A DNA stretch of 64,000 bases, taken from the NCBI RefSeq assembly GCF_001641265.1, contig NW_020167521.1, positions 1,674,001 through 1,738,000 on the forward strand, given 5' to 3'. Positions 34,501 through 46,839 of the stretch are shown here, piece by piece. The notes under the pieces were generated by a model. That model saw nothing but the letters and a program-made list of their open reading frames with translations, was not told the DNA's origin and ran no database searches. This stretch comes from Pseudogymnoascus destructans (Eukaryota; Ascomycota; Leotiomycetes; Thelebolales; Thelebolaceae). The first letter of the stretch is position 1, and each line of letters starts with the position of its first letter. The position numbers and the translations under genes were made by a program.

Positions 34501-36853
34501 GAAAACCTCATCACTGGTTGGGACATTACGTTTGAGATCATAGACTCCGTCTTCCTGCACGACAAAAACCTGGACTCGTCTCGTCCAAATAATACGAGCT
34601 TCCTAGGAACACGCTCCCCAAGGCTTGTTCGATCAGCTTTCAACTCTCTTGAATTAATCTGTTCCGACTTTCTTACATCACTGCCAAATTCTTGCTTTTT
34701 AATACTCGTTGATACCCTTTACCAATTTTGTACCCAAGATGACGACTTCAACATCTGCTTAACGGTAAGTTTTTCGTATTGCCCCAGGCTTTACACGACC
34801 TTTATTTCTGACGAAAAATAGACTGTAACATTCTTTTGGGTTGTTTCGGATTTTATATCAAGCAGAGGCGGGTCATTTTCGTTAGATAAAGATGTGATCG
34901 ATTCGACCGATGAAGATCAACTCCACAAGAAGGCAAAGAGTGATGACCAGGCTGTCTCGAACGCCGCGCTTTGGCTACTTTTGTTGCACCGTCTGACCAC
35001 CGTTACAACCGACGAGAGATTGGAGCTCAGAAACAGTATGTGCCTTCCCAGTATTCAGTTGGTATTGAAACTTACAACTTGCAGGTGCAATCCATACCCT
35101 GCTGAGGATATTTGATGCCTATGGAGACCATCTCAGCCCGCAAGCTTGGTCCATGTGCTTTGACTCTGTCATATTCAAGATGCTTCTTTCAATAGCGTCT
35201 CAACTGAGTGGTGCGAATACCAGGCGGACTTCCGAAACGGAGAGAAAGGCATGGATCGAGACAACAATCGTCGTCCTAAATGGCGTCGCTAATTTACTAG
35301 CAACCTATGTCAATGTTCTGGTTACCCATGAAGGCTTCCCAGACTGCTGGCAGTCATTACTGAGCCACTTTGATACTCTACTAAAGCTTGGTCATCTTGA
35401 TATCAACAGTGCCGTATTCATGGCTTTACGGCAAATACTAGCCCAGACAAATACAGAATCGAAAGACTCAGCAAACCTATCACGAGAGTCCACCGATTTG
35501 GTTTGGGCCCAATGGTCTCGTGGGCTGCCCCTTGTCTCAGGCTCAGAAGAAAACAATCAAGATTGTCTCATTGCCTATATCGCATGTCTCCAAGAACTAT
35601 ACCGGCTAATGCAGCAATATGTTGATACTGAACGAACTCAACGCATACTGGACCTTCTTCGAGAAGCAACGGAACAAGCTCATATTGGAAACTATTCGGC
35701 AGATATAGAATATCTTACCCCGCTCCAAACGAATGTTCTCGAATCTCTGAAGTTGTTACGTACGGACATTAAGGGAATTCCTGGCGCCATTATCAAGCAA
35801 GTGGCCGACTTTGTGTCCCTTGCATTCCAAAACCGCGATCAGAGCGCCCCGGGCAAGAAACCAACTTACATCGCCTTGTCTAAAGAATCTATGGGTTTAT
35901 TGGAATCGTTAATTACTTCTCATGCCGCCGACCCCGAAATATATGCCAATGGAGCCGTTACAAGATCACTAACGGCTCTTTCAATGCCAGTCGCATTGAA
36001 ATACGGCTTCAAAACCAAGACTAAAAGCATAGCACCTTGGCGACGCGCCACAAGCACGGCAATCGCCATACTCGAAGCTACTCTTCCAAAGATAGCAGAT
36101 GCTAAGATTTCCGATGAGAATCTGCGCCTAATATGGGCCTCTATTATCGAAATCGCAAACGGGATCATGGCGGCCGATTGCAGCACAGTCACAGATCTCG
36201 CAACGATTAACAGTGACCAAGATTTTGATATCCAGTCCTTCATCTCCCTGCGGAACCTCATTATACCCTCGCTGGGTAACCACCTCATCCCCGACAAGAC
36301 GCGCCGATCCTTCGCCGAATCTCTCTTCCATACCTCCTTCATCCACGCCGCTTCTCCATCCGAACTCCCTCAAATTAACCAAGAATTGCTCGCCACCCTC
36401 TACGCTCCGCGTAAAGGCCGCACAATCGATCCTCCGCCGTCTCCAAGGACAAAAATGTCTTATGTCTGCCTCGACCAGCTCGTATACCTTCTGAGCTTCA
36501 CCGATTCGTCGCCAGCACGAGTCAAGCTCGCACAGGCCGCAGCGCCTTTCTTCATATTACGCGCAGGCGTGACTATCAGAGCATATGTGGCGGATCAACC
36601 TCTCAGGGGCTGCATGCCACAACCACTAAGCCAGCGCAAGGAGCTGCTTTGGATATTGAAGGCCCTGGTAGACTTGCGATGTGAGCCCGACGCAATACCT
36701 GATGCGCCTGGCGTAGAAAGTGATAGCAAGAAGCATTTGCATAGACTGTACCCGTTCTTAGCACAAGCTGTGAGAGCGGCCGGTAGGGACCAGGAGGCTT
36801 TAGAGTGGATTGGAAAAGCGTTCGATCAAGTTGGGGTGGAGTTTGGATTGTAA
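31536..36853 (+). CDS. MON2: MON2, large endosome/Golgi trafficking protein related to Sec7 GEFs
   Basis: Five exons, 31536-31613, 31694-31760, 31814-34764, 34822-35035 and 35085-36853, give 1,692 residues, the normal size. The N-terminus (MSLQILSSELSNLIQESKRK) and following helices (RVNFVTPFLIACGTKNAKFT; VCLQRLVVSRGLPRFRL) are the DCB domain. The HUS-like region follows (around LCLLTESQKPQFLKVAG and SLCLEVFRGIFAD). Helical repeats and Ser-rich linkers fill the rest. Mon2 resembles large Arf GEFs but lacks a Sec7 catalytic domain, and none is visible here. With Dop1 and Neo1 it acts in endosome-to-Golgi traffic. The ATG was chosen because it starts the conserved DCB sequence; the frame further upstream has only non-ATG starts. 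Confidence 0.94.
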
Positions 36854-37054
36854 ACACATAGCAGTTGATAGAGGCAGAGCATATCATGTATTATTAGTTC
36901 AACCAAATTGCATTAAATGATCTTGAATTGTTGCGCCTGGCCTATGCTGACCGTACACCTACAGAAGACTACAGTAGACTTGAAATGAGATGAGTGACGC
37001 TCCGTCGGACTCGATTTTACTATATTTACAACCCTGGGCCAAATCCCAGCCTCT

Positions 37055-38379
37055 TTACTTTTTGTGTGTTGCGTTCTCGAAGCCTGCCAACATGCTCCTC
37101 TTCATCTCCTCATTAGGGGACTCGCTCAGCCCCGAGTGCTCCTCGCTGGCATCCCATTTCCTCGATGCCTCCAACTGGCGCGCAGCCATCGTCTTAGCCT
37201 GCGCATCACCAACTTGGCCGTAGACCGCCATCGCACTGGCGATCATGCTTCCAATATCCCCAACGTTTCCGGGCACGACAACAGCCGTCCCCTCCTTCGC
37301 CAATTTTCCGAACGCCTCGACGTACTTCTCTGCAACGCTGAGACTGACAGCTCCCTGTGCGGCCTCCTTGCCAGTCGCGATACTATTCGCCACCGCATCG
37401 ATACCCGCCGCCGTTGCCGTCGCCTTCAGCAGAATCGCCTCCGCCTCTCCGCTCGCCATATTAATCTGCTCCGACCTCAAGGCCTCAGATGCGAGAATAA
37501 CACTCTGCTTCCGTCCCTCGGCAATGTTGATCGCCGACTGCCTCTGACCCTCGGAATCCAGAATCTCGGCGCGCTTCGAGCGCTCCGCGGTGACCTGTCT
37601 GTGCATGGCCTTGACGACCTCCTCGGGGGCGTGGATGTCGCGGATCTCGTAACGGAGGCAGGTGACACCCCAGTCTTGTGCGGCCTCGTTGATGGCGGCT
37701 GTGATGTTGGAGTTGAGCGCCGTGCGCTCTTTTAGGACGTGGTCGAGAGTCAATTGTCCGATTTCGGAGCGCATGGTGGTTTGCGCCAGTTGGGAGATAG
37801 CATATTCGGCGTCTTCAACACCGTAGCTACACAACGAATGAGGTTCTGAGTTTGTAAAAGGATGAGAATTCCGGCTTACCTCGCCTTGTATGCATCAAAC
37901 ACCCGAGTATATAGAACGCCGTCCAGGTCAAGTGTGACGTTATCGGCTGTGATCGCGCTTTGGCTCGGTATCTCGATCGCAGATTCCTTTAAGCTTTTGA
38001 CGTATGCTATCCGGTCAAGGAATGGCACCAGTATCGCAAGGCCGGGCTGCAGTATCCTGTTGAACTTTCCCATGCGCTCGACAATCCATGCTGTTTGTTG
38101 GGGCACGAATCTAATGATGGTATTTGCTGGGAGCGAGGGGCGTTGGAAGTATGACGACGGAATTGAAGAGCCGCCTAGGCCCATAAGACCAGAGTTGTTA
38201 CTCGGCCTCCTCGGGGAGGTATGAAGAGTCCTATGCTGGGGAAGAATGGACCCGGTCGTTCTGTGTGCGGATATCCCAACGGGTAGAGGTCGGATAGCTC
38301 TTGCTGAGATGGCTGCTGGGGAAGCAATGGCCTTCGCAGATGACGATAAGGCCACGCGGGCAGCGGCTTCTAAAGCCAT
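37055..38379 (-). CDS. SLP2: Stomatin-like protein 2, mitochondrial SPFH protein
   Basis: Two exons, 37880-38379 and 37055-37826, give 423 residues. The first 60 residues are Ala/Ser/Arg-rich with no acid, a typical mitochondrial presequence. The SPFH/band-7 domain follows (TAWIVERMGKFNRILQPGLA; SLKESAIEIPSQSAITADNV; DGVLYTRVFDAYKA; DAEYAISQLAQTTMRSEIGQ). Next come a coiled-coil region (MHRQVTAERSKRAEILDSEG) and the conserved C-terminal SLP2 block (VAEKYVEAFGKLAKEGTAVV). SLP2 forms large ring assemblies on the inner membrane, binds cardiolipin and prohibitins and organises respiratory and protease complexes. It converges with MON2 (about 200 bp) and diverges from the zinc-finger gene. Confidence 0.95.
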
Positions 38380-38639
38380 GTTTAGAGCTCAGGCGTAAGG
38401 TGGACAAGAGGAGGCTGGGTGTTGTTGCCCGTAACAATTATTTAACATGCTCCGTCGTCCTTGCTTACAGACATCATCCCAGACACCTCTAGCACTATTG
38501 GCTAATCACAGGGAGCTTGCGCGCGGCTGTAGCCTGACAGTCGCCAAGTCCGTCTCGCCCTATCATCAGCCTCGTCAACTAAATTCACGTCGGAGGCAAC
38601 AACCACAGCATCACTGCAGTTTCGACTCAAGAAGCAGCC

Positions 38640-39572
38640 ATGTCCGAATATTGGAAAAGCACAGTAAGTTTGGAGTTACCCTGCCTCAATAGATCTCAGC
38701 TAATGTTCAACCAGCCCAAATACTGGTGCAAGCACTGTAAAATCTACGTCCGTGACACAAAGCTCGAAAAGGCAAACCACGATGCGACACCCAAACATCA
38801 AGGCAATTTAAAGCGCTTCTTACGAGACCTACATCGAACACATGAAAATGAAGAGAGGGACAAGGATAAAGCTAAGAATGAAATCGCCAGGCTAAGCGGG
38901 CTTGCGTCTGGGAGCTCTGGCGGCGAAAGCTCCAGCTCAGCATTTGGGCGCGCGCCAACCCCAAGAATACCAAAAGGGCAAGCGACGCCATCACAGCTGA
39001 AGCAACAAGCTTCCCAACTTGCGGAGCTAGGGATCAGTATACCCGATGAGTTCAGGGGCGAGATGGCAATGCCTGGGGAGTGGCAGGTTACTTCACAACG
39101 GCTCATTGCGCCAGAGGGGGAGGGCGAGAAAAAGCCCGAGGCTCTAGGATTTGGAGTCAGGAAACGGGTTGCTGAAGATGAAGATGAGGAGATAGTGCAG
39201 GCGAAGAAGAGCAAATGGGGCTCCGCGTATCGAAAGCATCCCGGAGCAGACACAGAGAACGATGACCTCGACGAGTTGTTGAGCAGAGTTACCGCTCCAA
39301 AAGTGGATCCGGGCGCCTTGGAGACGAAACAAGAGCCTCCCAGTGACACTGCGGCGACCCCGAAGGTCGAGGCAGTTGATAGCTCCCTGGTCAAGGCTGA
39401 GCCGGATGAGACTGCTGGTATTAAGGCGGAGCCACCATCCGATGAGCCATTGTTACAGACAGAAAGTGCAGCTGTTGCTAGCGCTGATGTAAAGCAGGAA
39501 GAAGGCGAAGCTGTTGGAGGCGTAGTTTTTAAGAAGAGAAAACCAAAGCCTATGAGGCATAAGTGTAAGTGA
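38640..39572 (+). CDS. U1-type zinc-finger protein, WBP4/FBP21-like splicing factor
   Basis: Two exons are proposed, 38640-38663 and 38715-39572. The first encodes MSEYWKST, and the second opens with the U1-C/matrin zinc finger: YWCKHCKIYVRD with Cys-x2-Cys, then His residues in ANHDATPKHQGNLKRF. After that come a charged helix, a low-complexity Ser-rich part, and an acidic/Lys-rich half with AKKSKWGSAY and a basic end (FKKRKPKPMRHK). The layout fits fungal WBP4-like proteins, which associate with spliceosomal B complex; WW domains are absent here. The 51-nt intron is a multiple of three and has no stop, so retention would add 17 residues. The final codons coincide with a GTAAGT (about 39565), so a tiny last exon is possible. 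Confidence 0.78.
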   Translation: MSEYWKSTVSLELPCLNRSQLMFNQPKYWCKHCKIYVRDTKLEKANHDATPKHQGNLKRFLRDLHRTHENEERDKDKAKNEIARLSGLASGSSGGESSSSAFGRAPTPRIPKGQATPSQLKQQASQLAELGISIPDEFRGEMAMPGEWQVTSQRLIAPEGEGEKKPEALGFGVRKRVAEDEDEEIVQAKKSKWGSAYRKHPGADTENDDLDELLSRVTAPKVDPGALETKQEPPSDTAATPKVEAVDSSLVKAEPDETAGIKAEPPSDEPLLQTESAAVASADVKQEEGEAVGGVVFKKRKPKPMRHKCK

Positions 39573-40563
39573 GAGGTCATCGTCGGAGAACACTCATACC
39601 CATGGGTGGAATGAACGCCAGAAATCGAATCCTGATGAGCCGTGGCAAAGGATATATTACTACCTGCGCTATCTCAACTACGCCGATATTAGCTGACTTC
39701 CAGCATTGCCATCGAGGTACCAATCACGGAACCGATCAGCCAAATAGCGATGGACTTATGTCCCGCAAAGGCTTGCAATGTGAAAACGATGCCACATTTC
39801 TACTGAGGGGCCTTGCAGAAATTAAAGCGCTTGGCCAACGGCTTAGTACGAGCTGTCATCTGCGATGAGGATAAGGATAGGAAGTCACCCTTGTATGGAG
39901 GCATGGCGACTTAAGCTATTAAATATGGCACATGGATCGGCAGTGCTTCATCTAGAAGGATTCGAGAACCATGTTTGGAATAGTTTCAAAAGCACTGCAT
40001 GATAGCTGCAGCTCTACTGAATATAAAAATTAGCTCACCGGCCACTCCGTATTTGTTTTTAATTATGTATCTATTTAGCTACTTTTTCTGTTGGAGTGTA
40101 CTGTGTTGTCATATATTCACTTCATATATCGTAAAAGTGGCGGCGGCTGGAGTTCCTTGTTGGTGGGGTTGCTTTCACTCAAGCACATTCCTTGCTATGA
40201 ATGGTCCGCTTTACTTTGCTTACAAGTAAGGCAGTACGGCTGATTTGACAAGAATCAGCTGGACCGGGACCGCCATTTCCAAGTTTAATCACTACAGGTT
40301 CGTCTGGGCCATCTGTGGCTTAATTTTGGTGTAACAGGGTAGCCAAGCCTTGCTACCCACCAGGTTACAGCACAATACTACCCCACACCACACCCCCATC
40401 AACAACCGCCGCCCCCAAATCCCTCCTGCCAACAGAACAAACGACTCCTCCCGCGCGTCCGTCCTTCCTTTGTTGGGTAAAAAAATCCTCCCTCCGACCT
40501 CAGCTGCAGCCTCGAGTCAAACCACCCCTCAATCACCGCCTTGAAAAGCGTCGCTGCCTAGCT
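39573..40563. other. Intergenic, no gene seen
   Basis: An open frame near 39569-39868 looks like chance. The last 200 bp are C/A-rich, as in a fungal 5' leader, and belong to the next gene. No repeat of note was seen. Confidence 0.5.
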
Positions 40564-42318
40564 ATGGCCGGACGGCGGGACGACTACGACGACCGGGACT
40601 ACCACCGCGGCCCGCCACGCGGCGCTCCAATCCAGCTCGCGGAGCGGCCGGCGCCATTGAGATCACGAGACCTAGAGGACCTATGGCGCCGACCCGCGGC
40701 GGAGGAGCGTGATCGCCAGGTAGCCTTCCTGCAGGATGATTATGGGCGCGTGGATGATGACCAGCCGCTGGTCTTGAGGGAGAGGAAGGTGGAGACGTTT
40801 AGGCGCCATACGCCGCCGCGGGCGAGGTCGCCGTCTATGGAGCGTGTGAGGACGAGGATTGTGGAGGAGCCAGAGGTGTATAGGCGGGCGAGGTTTGTGG
40901 AGAGGGAGAGGGAGAGGGAGAGGTCGCCAAGTCCGTTGTATGACAGGGAAAGGTTGCCGAGTCCGATACATGAGAGGGAGAGAACTAGTGTAAGAGTTGT
41001 GGAGAGGGAGAGAGAAAGACGAAGGTCGCCGTCTAGCTCTCCGGAGCCGCGTGCTAGGATGCCTCGAGAGCCTCCTGTTATTCGGGCACCCCCGATTCAC
41101 CAGGAGATTATCACGCATCATAGACATATAGATCATGGTATGTGGGTTTGAAACTGCTTAACGAACAATCTAATGTTCTTCAGGTTACCAACCAGTTGCG
41201 GTCCCAACACCACCTCTGCGCCTTCGGTCTCAACGCTCCCGGGGAGATATCAGAGAGACTGAGATAGACATAGTCACCGGGCCGGGCGACACTGATGTTG
41301 AGGTCCATCGATCGTAAGTCCCCCAATACCCGCCCTCTAAACCCAAGCTAACTTTCCCTAGCCAACAACGAAGATATCGTGACGGCCGCCCCCAGTTCGT
41401 CGACGACGACGAGATCTACGAACGAGACCGCGAACGAGACCGCCTCAGAGCCCGCACCGACATTCGCCGTTCTGTGTCCTCGGCGAGAGATGCAAGGGAT
41501 TCGAGAGATCGCCGCATACGTCCCAATGATTGGGAAGCAGAGTATTATGCGAGGAAGACGGACGAACGTGCTTATATCGGCGAGGCGTACAACGGCGCCA
41601 CTAAGAAATGGGAGATCATCGACGTACCACCCGGAACGGAGAGGGTGAGGATGGATGGTGTCGCGGGGGGGAGCCAGGAGGTTACGTGGCAGAAGTATAA
41701 TGGAGTGAGGAGGAGCAAGTTTATCCCGGAGAGGGATAGTATGGGGAGTTATGATCGGGAGAGGGAGTGGGAGAGAGATATACAAATGGAGATGGGACGC
41801 GGGATGAGACGAGAGAGGGAGATGGATAGAGAAAGAGATACGTTGAAGATTAGCATTGATAGAAATAGAGTGTCCCGACCGGTGGCAGAACCGAGAAACA
41901 GGTTCGGGGATCTGTGGACGGAGATTACGAAGGACTTGGTGGTGAGAGAGGCGATTGAGGTGATGGGATACGATTACGAGGAGACGGAGTACTTCTTCTA
42001 TGTCTTTCGGTATATGAAATATGTAAGTCCCGCCCCATGACGCCTCCATGTTGGTCTGAATGGTTATGCTAATCGACGTAGGATGATGTTGTTGAGCTCG
42101 TGGACCTCTCGGATGATATTGTCCAAGACAGGAGGAACAGGATCCGCGAGATTGCGTGGGAACGCGAGCAACCCAGGCCTCGAGAGAGGGAGAGGGATAT
42201 GCTGACGATTGAGGCTTCGAGGTCGCGTGCCGAGCCTATGTATGATGAGGAGAGGATCATTGACCGGGGGGAGATCGTCTTTGATACGCCGAGACGATCG
42301 ACGAGGGTATATTACTGA
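40564..42318 (+). CDS. Arg/Glu-rich protein with a DUF8035-like C-terminal domain
   Basis: Four exons, 40564-41137, 41184-41313, 41362-42022 and 42082-42318, give 533 residues. The first two thirds are dominated by Arg, Glu, Asp and Ser-Pro pairs (runs such as ERERERERSPSP) and short acidic-basic alternations, as in RS-like or nuclear scaffold proteins. A conserved globular part begins near NDWEAEYYARKTDERAYIGE and includes GATKKWEIIDVPPGTERV. The C-terminal block, FGDLWTEITKDLVVREAIEV then YDYEETEYFFYVFRYM, is what I associate with the fungal DUF8035 family. No enzyme motif is visible. Function is unknown; a nuclear location is inferred only from composition. Confidence 0.82.
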
Positions 42319-42670
42319 GCCTGTTTAGAGCTCTATGAGAGATGGGCGGTTTGGTTTGCGTGGATATGATTTATGACTAGGCATATTGTTGGGCCAGAGA
42401 ATGATAGTTTATGCGGCATTGCAACAGCCTTATTGGCGGCATGTGGGGTTATGAGGATTTTTTTACCATACTCTTTACTCTTGGGATATGGAGATTGAAG
42501 GATTATGCGAATCATATAGAGAAAACTAGCAGTATAACTATAAACGACATACTAAGGAATTTTATTCTCGCAGAACGATCTTGTCCGTTGAAACAACATT
42601 TCCGCGGCCGTCAAGTATCACGGCGACTCCCTTTCCCCTTACCCGATAGACACCAACAGATATGCGACTG
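42319..42670. other. Convergent 3' intergenic region
   Basis: A 352-bp A/T-rich gap separates two converging genes. Nothing distinctive was seen. Confidence 0.5.
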
Positions 42671-44999
42671 CTACCTCACCATAGAGTTAATCCATTGATA
42701 TGCCTGTATCGCCTTCTTTTCATTGTTAAAAACGCAGAATGGTGACGGGCAAGGATATGCAATATCGAAAAGCACCTCGTATAACTCATCCTCCTCCCCC
42801 TGCCCCAGCCTTTCTACGAGGCCTGGGAATACGATTCGAGTATGAAAGCGTGTGTGCATCTCGACATTTTCTTTGTCGGACCACAGGGGGTTTCTAATTA
42901 TCGCATCTTTTGGTAAGAAGAGTTTTGCGAATGTCTTGAGATAATCTGGTTTCTGTAACTTGTCTCGTAACAATCGAGCTTTCTGTTCTATCTCATGGAT
43001 ACCTATATTATTGTCTTAGGTTGCGAACATGAATATGGATATGCAACTTACCACTATCGCATATACTACCTACTGAACTGAAAGTAATCTGTTTATTTCG
43101 AGAAATGCTACGCCACGAGGCTTCGGAGATGATCGTGGGGTAGAATTCAAGGTCTGGATGATTCACGAGGGGAGATGATCGTGGGGTAGAATTCAAGGTC
43201 TGGATGATTCACGAGGGATATTTGATTAAGCACAACAGCGAACATAAGACGAGCTATGGCCTCGTTGCGGATCACATGGCTCACTATAGTGATATATGTT
43301 AGTTTATCTGCAACCTGTAAATATCTCACATAGGAATGTACTACCTTTTGCGATCACGTCCTCCGGCCCATCAGCAATGACACCTCCCTCTATAGAACGA
43401 CCTCGTAGTACCATATTCCGCACCTGCTTGAGATAATACCAGAGTCGCCACACAGGGAGCTGGCTGAATATTTTCTGGAGATTCTCGCGGATATCATTCC
43501 GGAAACGCTCATTTAGCCCCGTAGACCAAACGTCGAATTTAATTCTCATATTCAACATGTTCCGGGCCTGCTCTAAGTCCTTCATCAATGCCGCATAGGA
43601 CCCACCTGCATTTAGTTAGTAAATACATTCAAATGTATCGATACTGCTTACCAAGTCGCATATAGAGTTGCATATGCTCACCCCTTTCCTCGGGGGGGGT
43701 AAGTTCCATCATCCGAGCGACTGCTTCGTATTCCTCCTCTTCCGTAGGCGCATTATTTCTTGTGCGATAGACGGCCACAACATTAGAACCCATCTGCTTA
43801 GCGACATGCTCCAGTTTTTGGAGAAAAATCAACCTGGGGTCGTCTGGCTTGCCGTTCACAGTCTTAAAACCAGATTCTACAAGAGGAACGGCGCTCAGAT
43901 AGGATTCGAATATCTTCCGAGCTCCGGTGCGAGATCCAAAGACTATCGTAGATATGCCGTAGGACTCCTCGAGCATAATACCATTGATCTTGTCAACGTG
44001 ATCAGTAGCAACCGGAAAGAATCGAAAACAAAATCGGTGATCATTTCGATGGCTCCCATCCTCGCCATTGAGCAAAACTCGCATGCCATTTTTGTACTTC
44101 GTGTATGAATTGTGAGCCTGCAATATCGGTAGGTCCGCTAATATAGAGTGTTCTTCATTCGGATTGACATGCGTGCTAGCACAAATCCGATACACGGTCT
44201 GTCTAAACTCTCTTATACCTTGTAAGTTGTCTTCCATAGGATTAGGCAAGATAAAGCTTCGTAGCACAATCATTAACCTCGGAGAGATGACTGCAAAGAC
44301 GTGGTACTCGGTGTAGGATGTTGCGGTAAATTTACCAGTGCTAGGATCCACCTGACCACTCACTGGTCCTTCGTGGATTCCATAGCCATTCTCGGTCAGT
44401 AAAAACTCATCATATTGCTCTGATGGCGTGCACAAGGCCATAAACATATTTTGCGTATGGTGAACAAACCATTCCGCGTCGGCAGGATAGGCACGCTTCC
44501 TAATTTCTTCCATCCACTTACCACCTGGATCCATTTCCAGTTCTAACATAGCTCTGATGTTGTCGAACCACACATCGATCGGCTTCTCGAAATCTTTCCC
44601 GCGTACGTATTTTAACAGCTCCTCTCGGTCATCAGCAGAATAGTCCTCGAAAGTCTCAGGACAAAAACGCTTGTACATGTTCGAGGACCTGTATTTCATA
44701 ATAAATAGAAATTTGCGCAACGTATCACGCTCTAGACGGGTTATCCAGACATTCTCATTCCCAGCCTCAAACCTCTTTCGGATGGTAGCGACAACCCTGC
44801 CTGCAAGAGACTCGAGGCCCGCCAACTGTTTTTCAAGTCCTTGCTGATTCTCGGCTTTCGCAAAGTCTCGGTACATGTCGACCTTCCCAAGTGTGCGGGC
44901 GACAGTTGTGTCGACGATCTTTGCTTTACGTTTAAGAATTTCAAAAGTTGTGCAAGTATCGATTTCTCCTATACTCCGTATTTTAGCATAGGTCGTACT
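42671..44999 (-). pseudogene. Truncated and frameshifted DUF4238 gene
   Basis: The largest exon (43652 up to about 44999) reads clearly as DUF4238, a fungal family of unknown function: KFLFIMKYRSSNMYKRF, PIDVWFDNIRAMLELEMDP, FMALCTPSEQYDEFLLTENG and VISPRLMIVLRSFILPNP. Exons at about 43344-43605, one near 43000-43280, and 42671 to about 42999 continue it with good splice sites. Two defects are visible. First, the upstream frame hits a stop at 45000-45002 and no start or N-terminal HHxxP-type motif of the family is present. Second, a perfect 46-bp tandem duplication (43125-43216) shifts the frame and brings a stop soon after. With one copy removed the exon reads through in frame. The duplication could be an assembly artefact; the missing N-terminus argues for a real relic. 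Confidence 0.8.
43125..43216. repeat. Perfect 46-bp tandem duplication inside the DUF4238 gene
   Basis: Copies lie at 43125-43170 and 43171-43216, beginning GGAGATGATCGTGGGGTAG. The unit is not a multiple of three. On the minus strand it duplicates the segment encoding LVNHPDLEFYPTIIS and so breaks the frame. Confidence 0.95.
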
Positions 45000-45761
45000 C
45001 TAAACCCCTGCCAATAGAAAGTCACGTTAGCATCTCGCCGTCACGCCTAGTTTGCGGAGAGTCTCCTTTATTTTACAGCGCAATATACTCCGTAGTTCTT
45101 ATATCACAGGCGCAATAGAGGTGGAAACCGGCACCCGTTAGCTCCGGCCAGCCCTGAATGCCCTGCACTAAAAGCGGCCGGATGTACCCTAGTCCAGCCT
45201 AGACCGACGCGTTCCGATAAAGCTCCAAGCAAAGCTGCGGTCGAAAGTGACGTCAGTGACACTGCCCCTTCCGCTATTTAGCCGATCGTCGCGGTCGAGA
45301 ACGGAGAACGGGCAAAAAAAAACAGGGAAGGCACTGATGCGAAATAAGTAGCTTTAGATGGCGAGTATTGCTGCTATAGAATGCGCCAAGTAGCCAGAAA
45401 ACTCTGTCGCACTGTGATTCCTTTACATCAAATCGTTTACATCAAATCGTTTACATCAAATCGTTTACTGAGTAACTTATCGCAACGTTCTGTAACCTGT
45501 AACGAAAGCTCGTTGTTTTGGATAGCCGCGCGCGTTAACCTTTGTGTGCTACCAAGCTACCAAGCTACCAAGCTACCAAGCTACAGCAGTTCTGTTTTTT
45601 TGTTTTTCTGTTTTTCTGTTTTTCTGTTGAGAGATCAACATATAAACGCCGCCACCCGCCATACTTAGCGAGGGGTAAAATCGTAAACCGAAGTGTTGCA
45701 CAATCAAAGAAAGGGAAGAGAATATACCATACCACTCGACAGAATATACAATACAGTCAAA
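45000..45761. other. Intergenic with three simple tandem repeats
   Basis: Three short tandem arrays sit upstream of the MARVEL gene: TTTACATCAAATCG x 3 (45422-45463), CTACCAAG x 4 (45549-45580) and a T5CTG-type run (about 45590-45628). Copies of the motif ACTCCGTA occur near 44970 and 45090, which often marks old transposon debris in ascomycetes (inference). No gene was seen. Confidence 0.65.
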
Positions 45762-46358
45762 ATGGCCATCCTCAATGAACCCATGACTTACCTCGCCTTC
45801 GGCGTCGTGCGCTTCTTCCAGTTCATCCTCGCGCTCACCGTCTGCGGCCTCTATGGTGTCGACATCACATCCGCGCGAAAGGCGCATCACGCTACTGATG
45901 GCCGATGGGTAAGTCAACTCACACTCACTTCCTCCGCAGTTCGACTGCATCGAGGCGCATTCTGACATCTGTCGCATAGGCATACGCCATCGTCGTCGGC
46001 ACCTTCTCCGCCATCACGGCGCTGATCTACTTGATCCCTGTTACGATGAAGAAAATGTCGATACTGTTCGTCTGGGATACGTTGCTGTTGTTCTTCTGGA
46101 TTGTTCTGTTCGGCATCTTCGGCAAGGTGGGCTACCCTCTGGGTGTGTTGGGGATACGCGGGACTAGGCTAACAGAATCTATAGCTGTTCATCAAGGAAG
46201 ACGCAGAGGGCAACAAGGATATCCAGCGCATGAAGAACGCCGTCTGGGTTGATCTGGTCAACATGCTCCTCTGGCTTGTCTCGTCGATCGCCGTTGGCAT
46301 CTACTGGTTCAAGCACAGGCACAACAGGTCGCAGTTCACCGGAAGGGCAGTGGTCTAA
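45762..46358 (+). CDS. MARVEL-domain membrane protein
   Basis: Three exons, 45762-45908, 45980-46126 and 46185-46358, all phase 0, give 155 residues. Four hydrophobic segments are visible: VVRFFQFILALTVCGLYGV, YAIVVGTFSAITALIYLIPV, LFVWDTLLLFFWIVLFGIFG and VDLVNMLLWLVSSIAVGIYW. A short polar loop lies before the last and a basic tail after it (FKHRHNRSQFTGRAVV). Size, spacing and the short N-terminus fit small fungal MARVEL proteins, which sit in plasma membrane or secretory membranes and organise lipid domains. No partner can be named from sequence. Confidence 0.88.
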
Positions 46359-46839
46359 TCGACCGGCCTACTTGACGAAAGGTTGACCGCAGGGCGGTGG
46401 TAATGGGCATCGACTACCTATGAGGAAACACTGCGTGAGATGGATAATGGTGACGGTTTTTAATACTCGCATGGATTTGCACTTGTTTTAATGGTTAGAA
46501 GCCTTTTCAGCAGTCCGGTTTTAGCGGGTGGGGTGAGAAGCAAAGGATACCACTTTATATTATTATAGTTCACACGACACGATTAATTACTACTTTGCCA
46601 CTTGTTGGTACTTGCGAAATTGAGAAGACATTTTTTTATAAAAAAATATTGATATTATGATAAAATATAGATGTAGAAGTGATGATGTGATAAGAGGAAA
46701 TCTATGGGTAATGAATGATACTCGAGTACCACGTACATATATAACGAACCGGCCAAACAAGCGAACCGGCCAAAATATCGCGACCACAATACCCCCCAAC
46801 TAAATTTTAAATTACTCAACAACAAAACATGCCCTAGAA
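46359..46839. other. Intergenic leading into the transposon block
   Basis: The stretch is A/T-rich. A doubled CGAACCGGCCAAA lies at about 46745-46772 and may belong to the left end of the pogo element. I could not find a matching inverted copy at the right. Confidence 0.5.

Noticed and set aside
39569..39868. 100-codon open frame after the zinc-finger gene
   Set aside because: No family resemblance and no splice link to the upstream exon that I could support.
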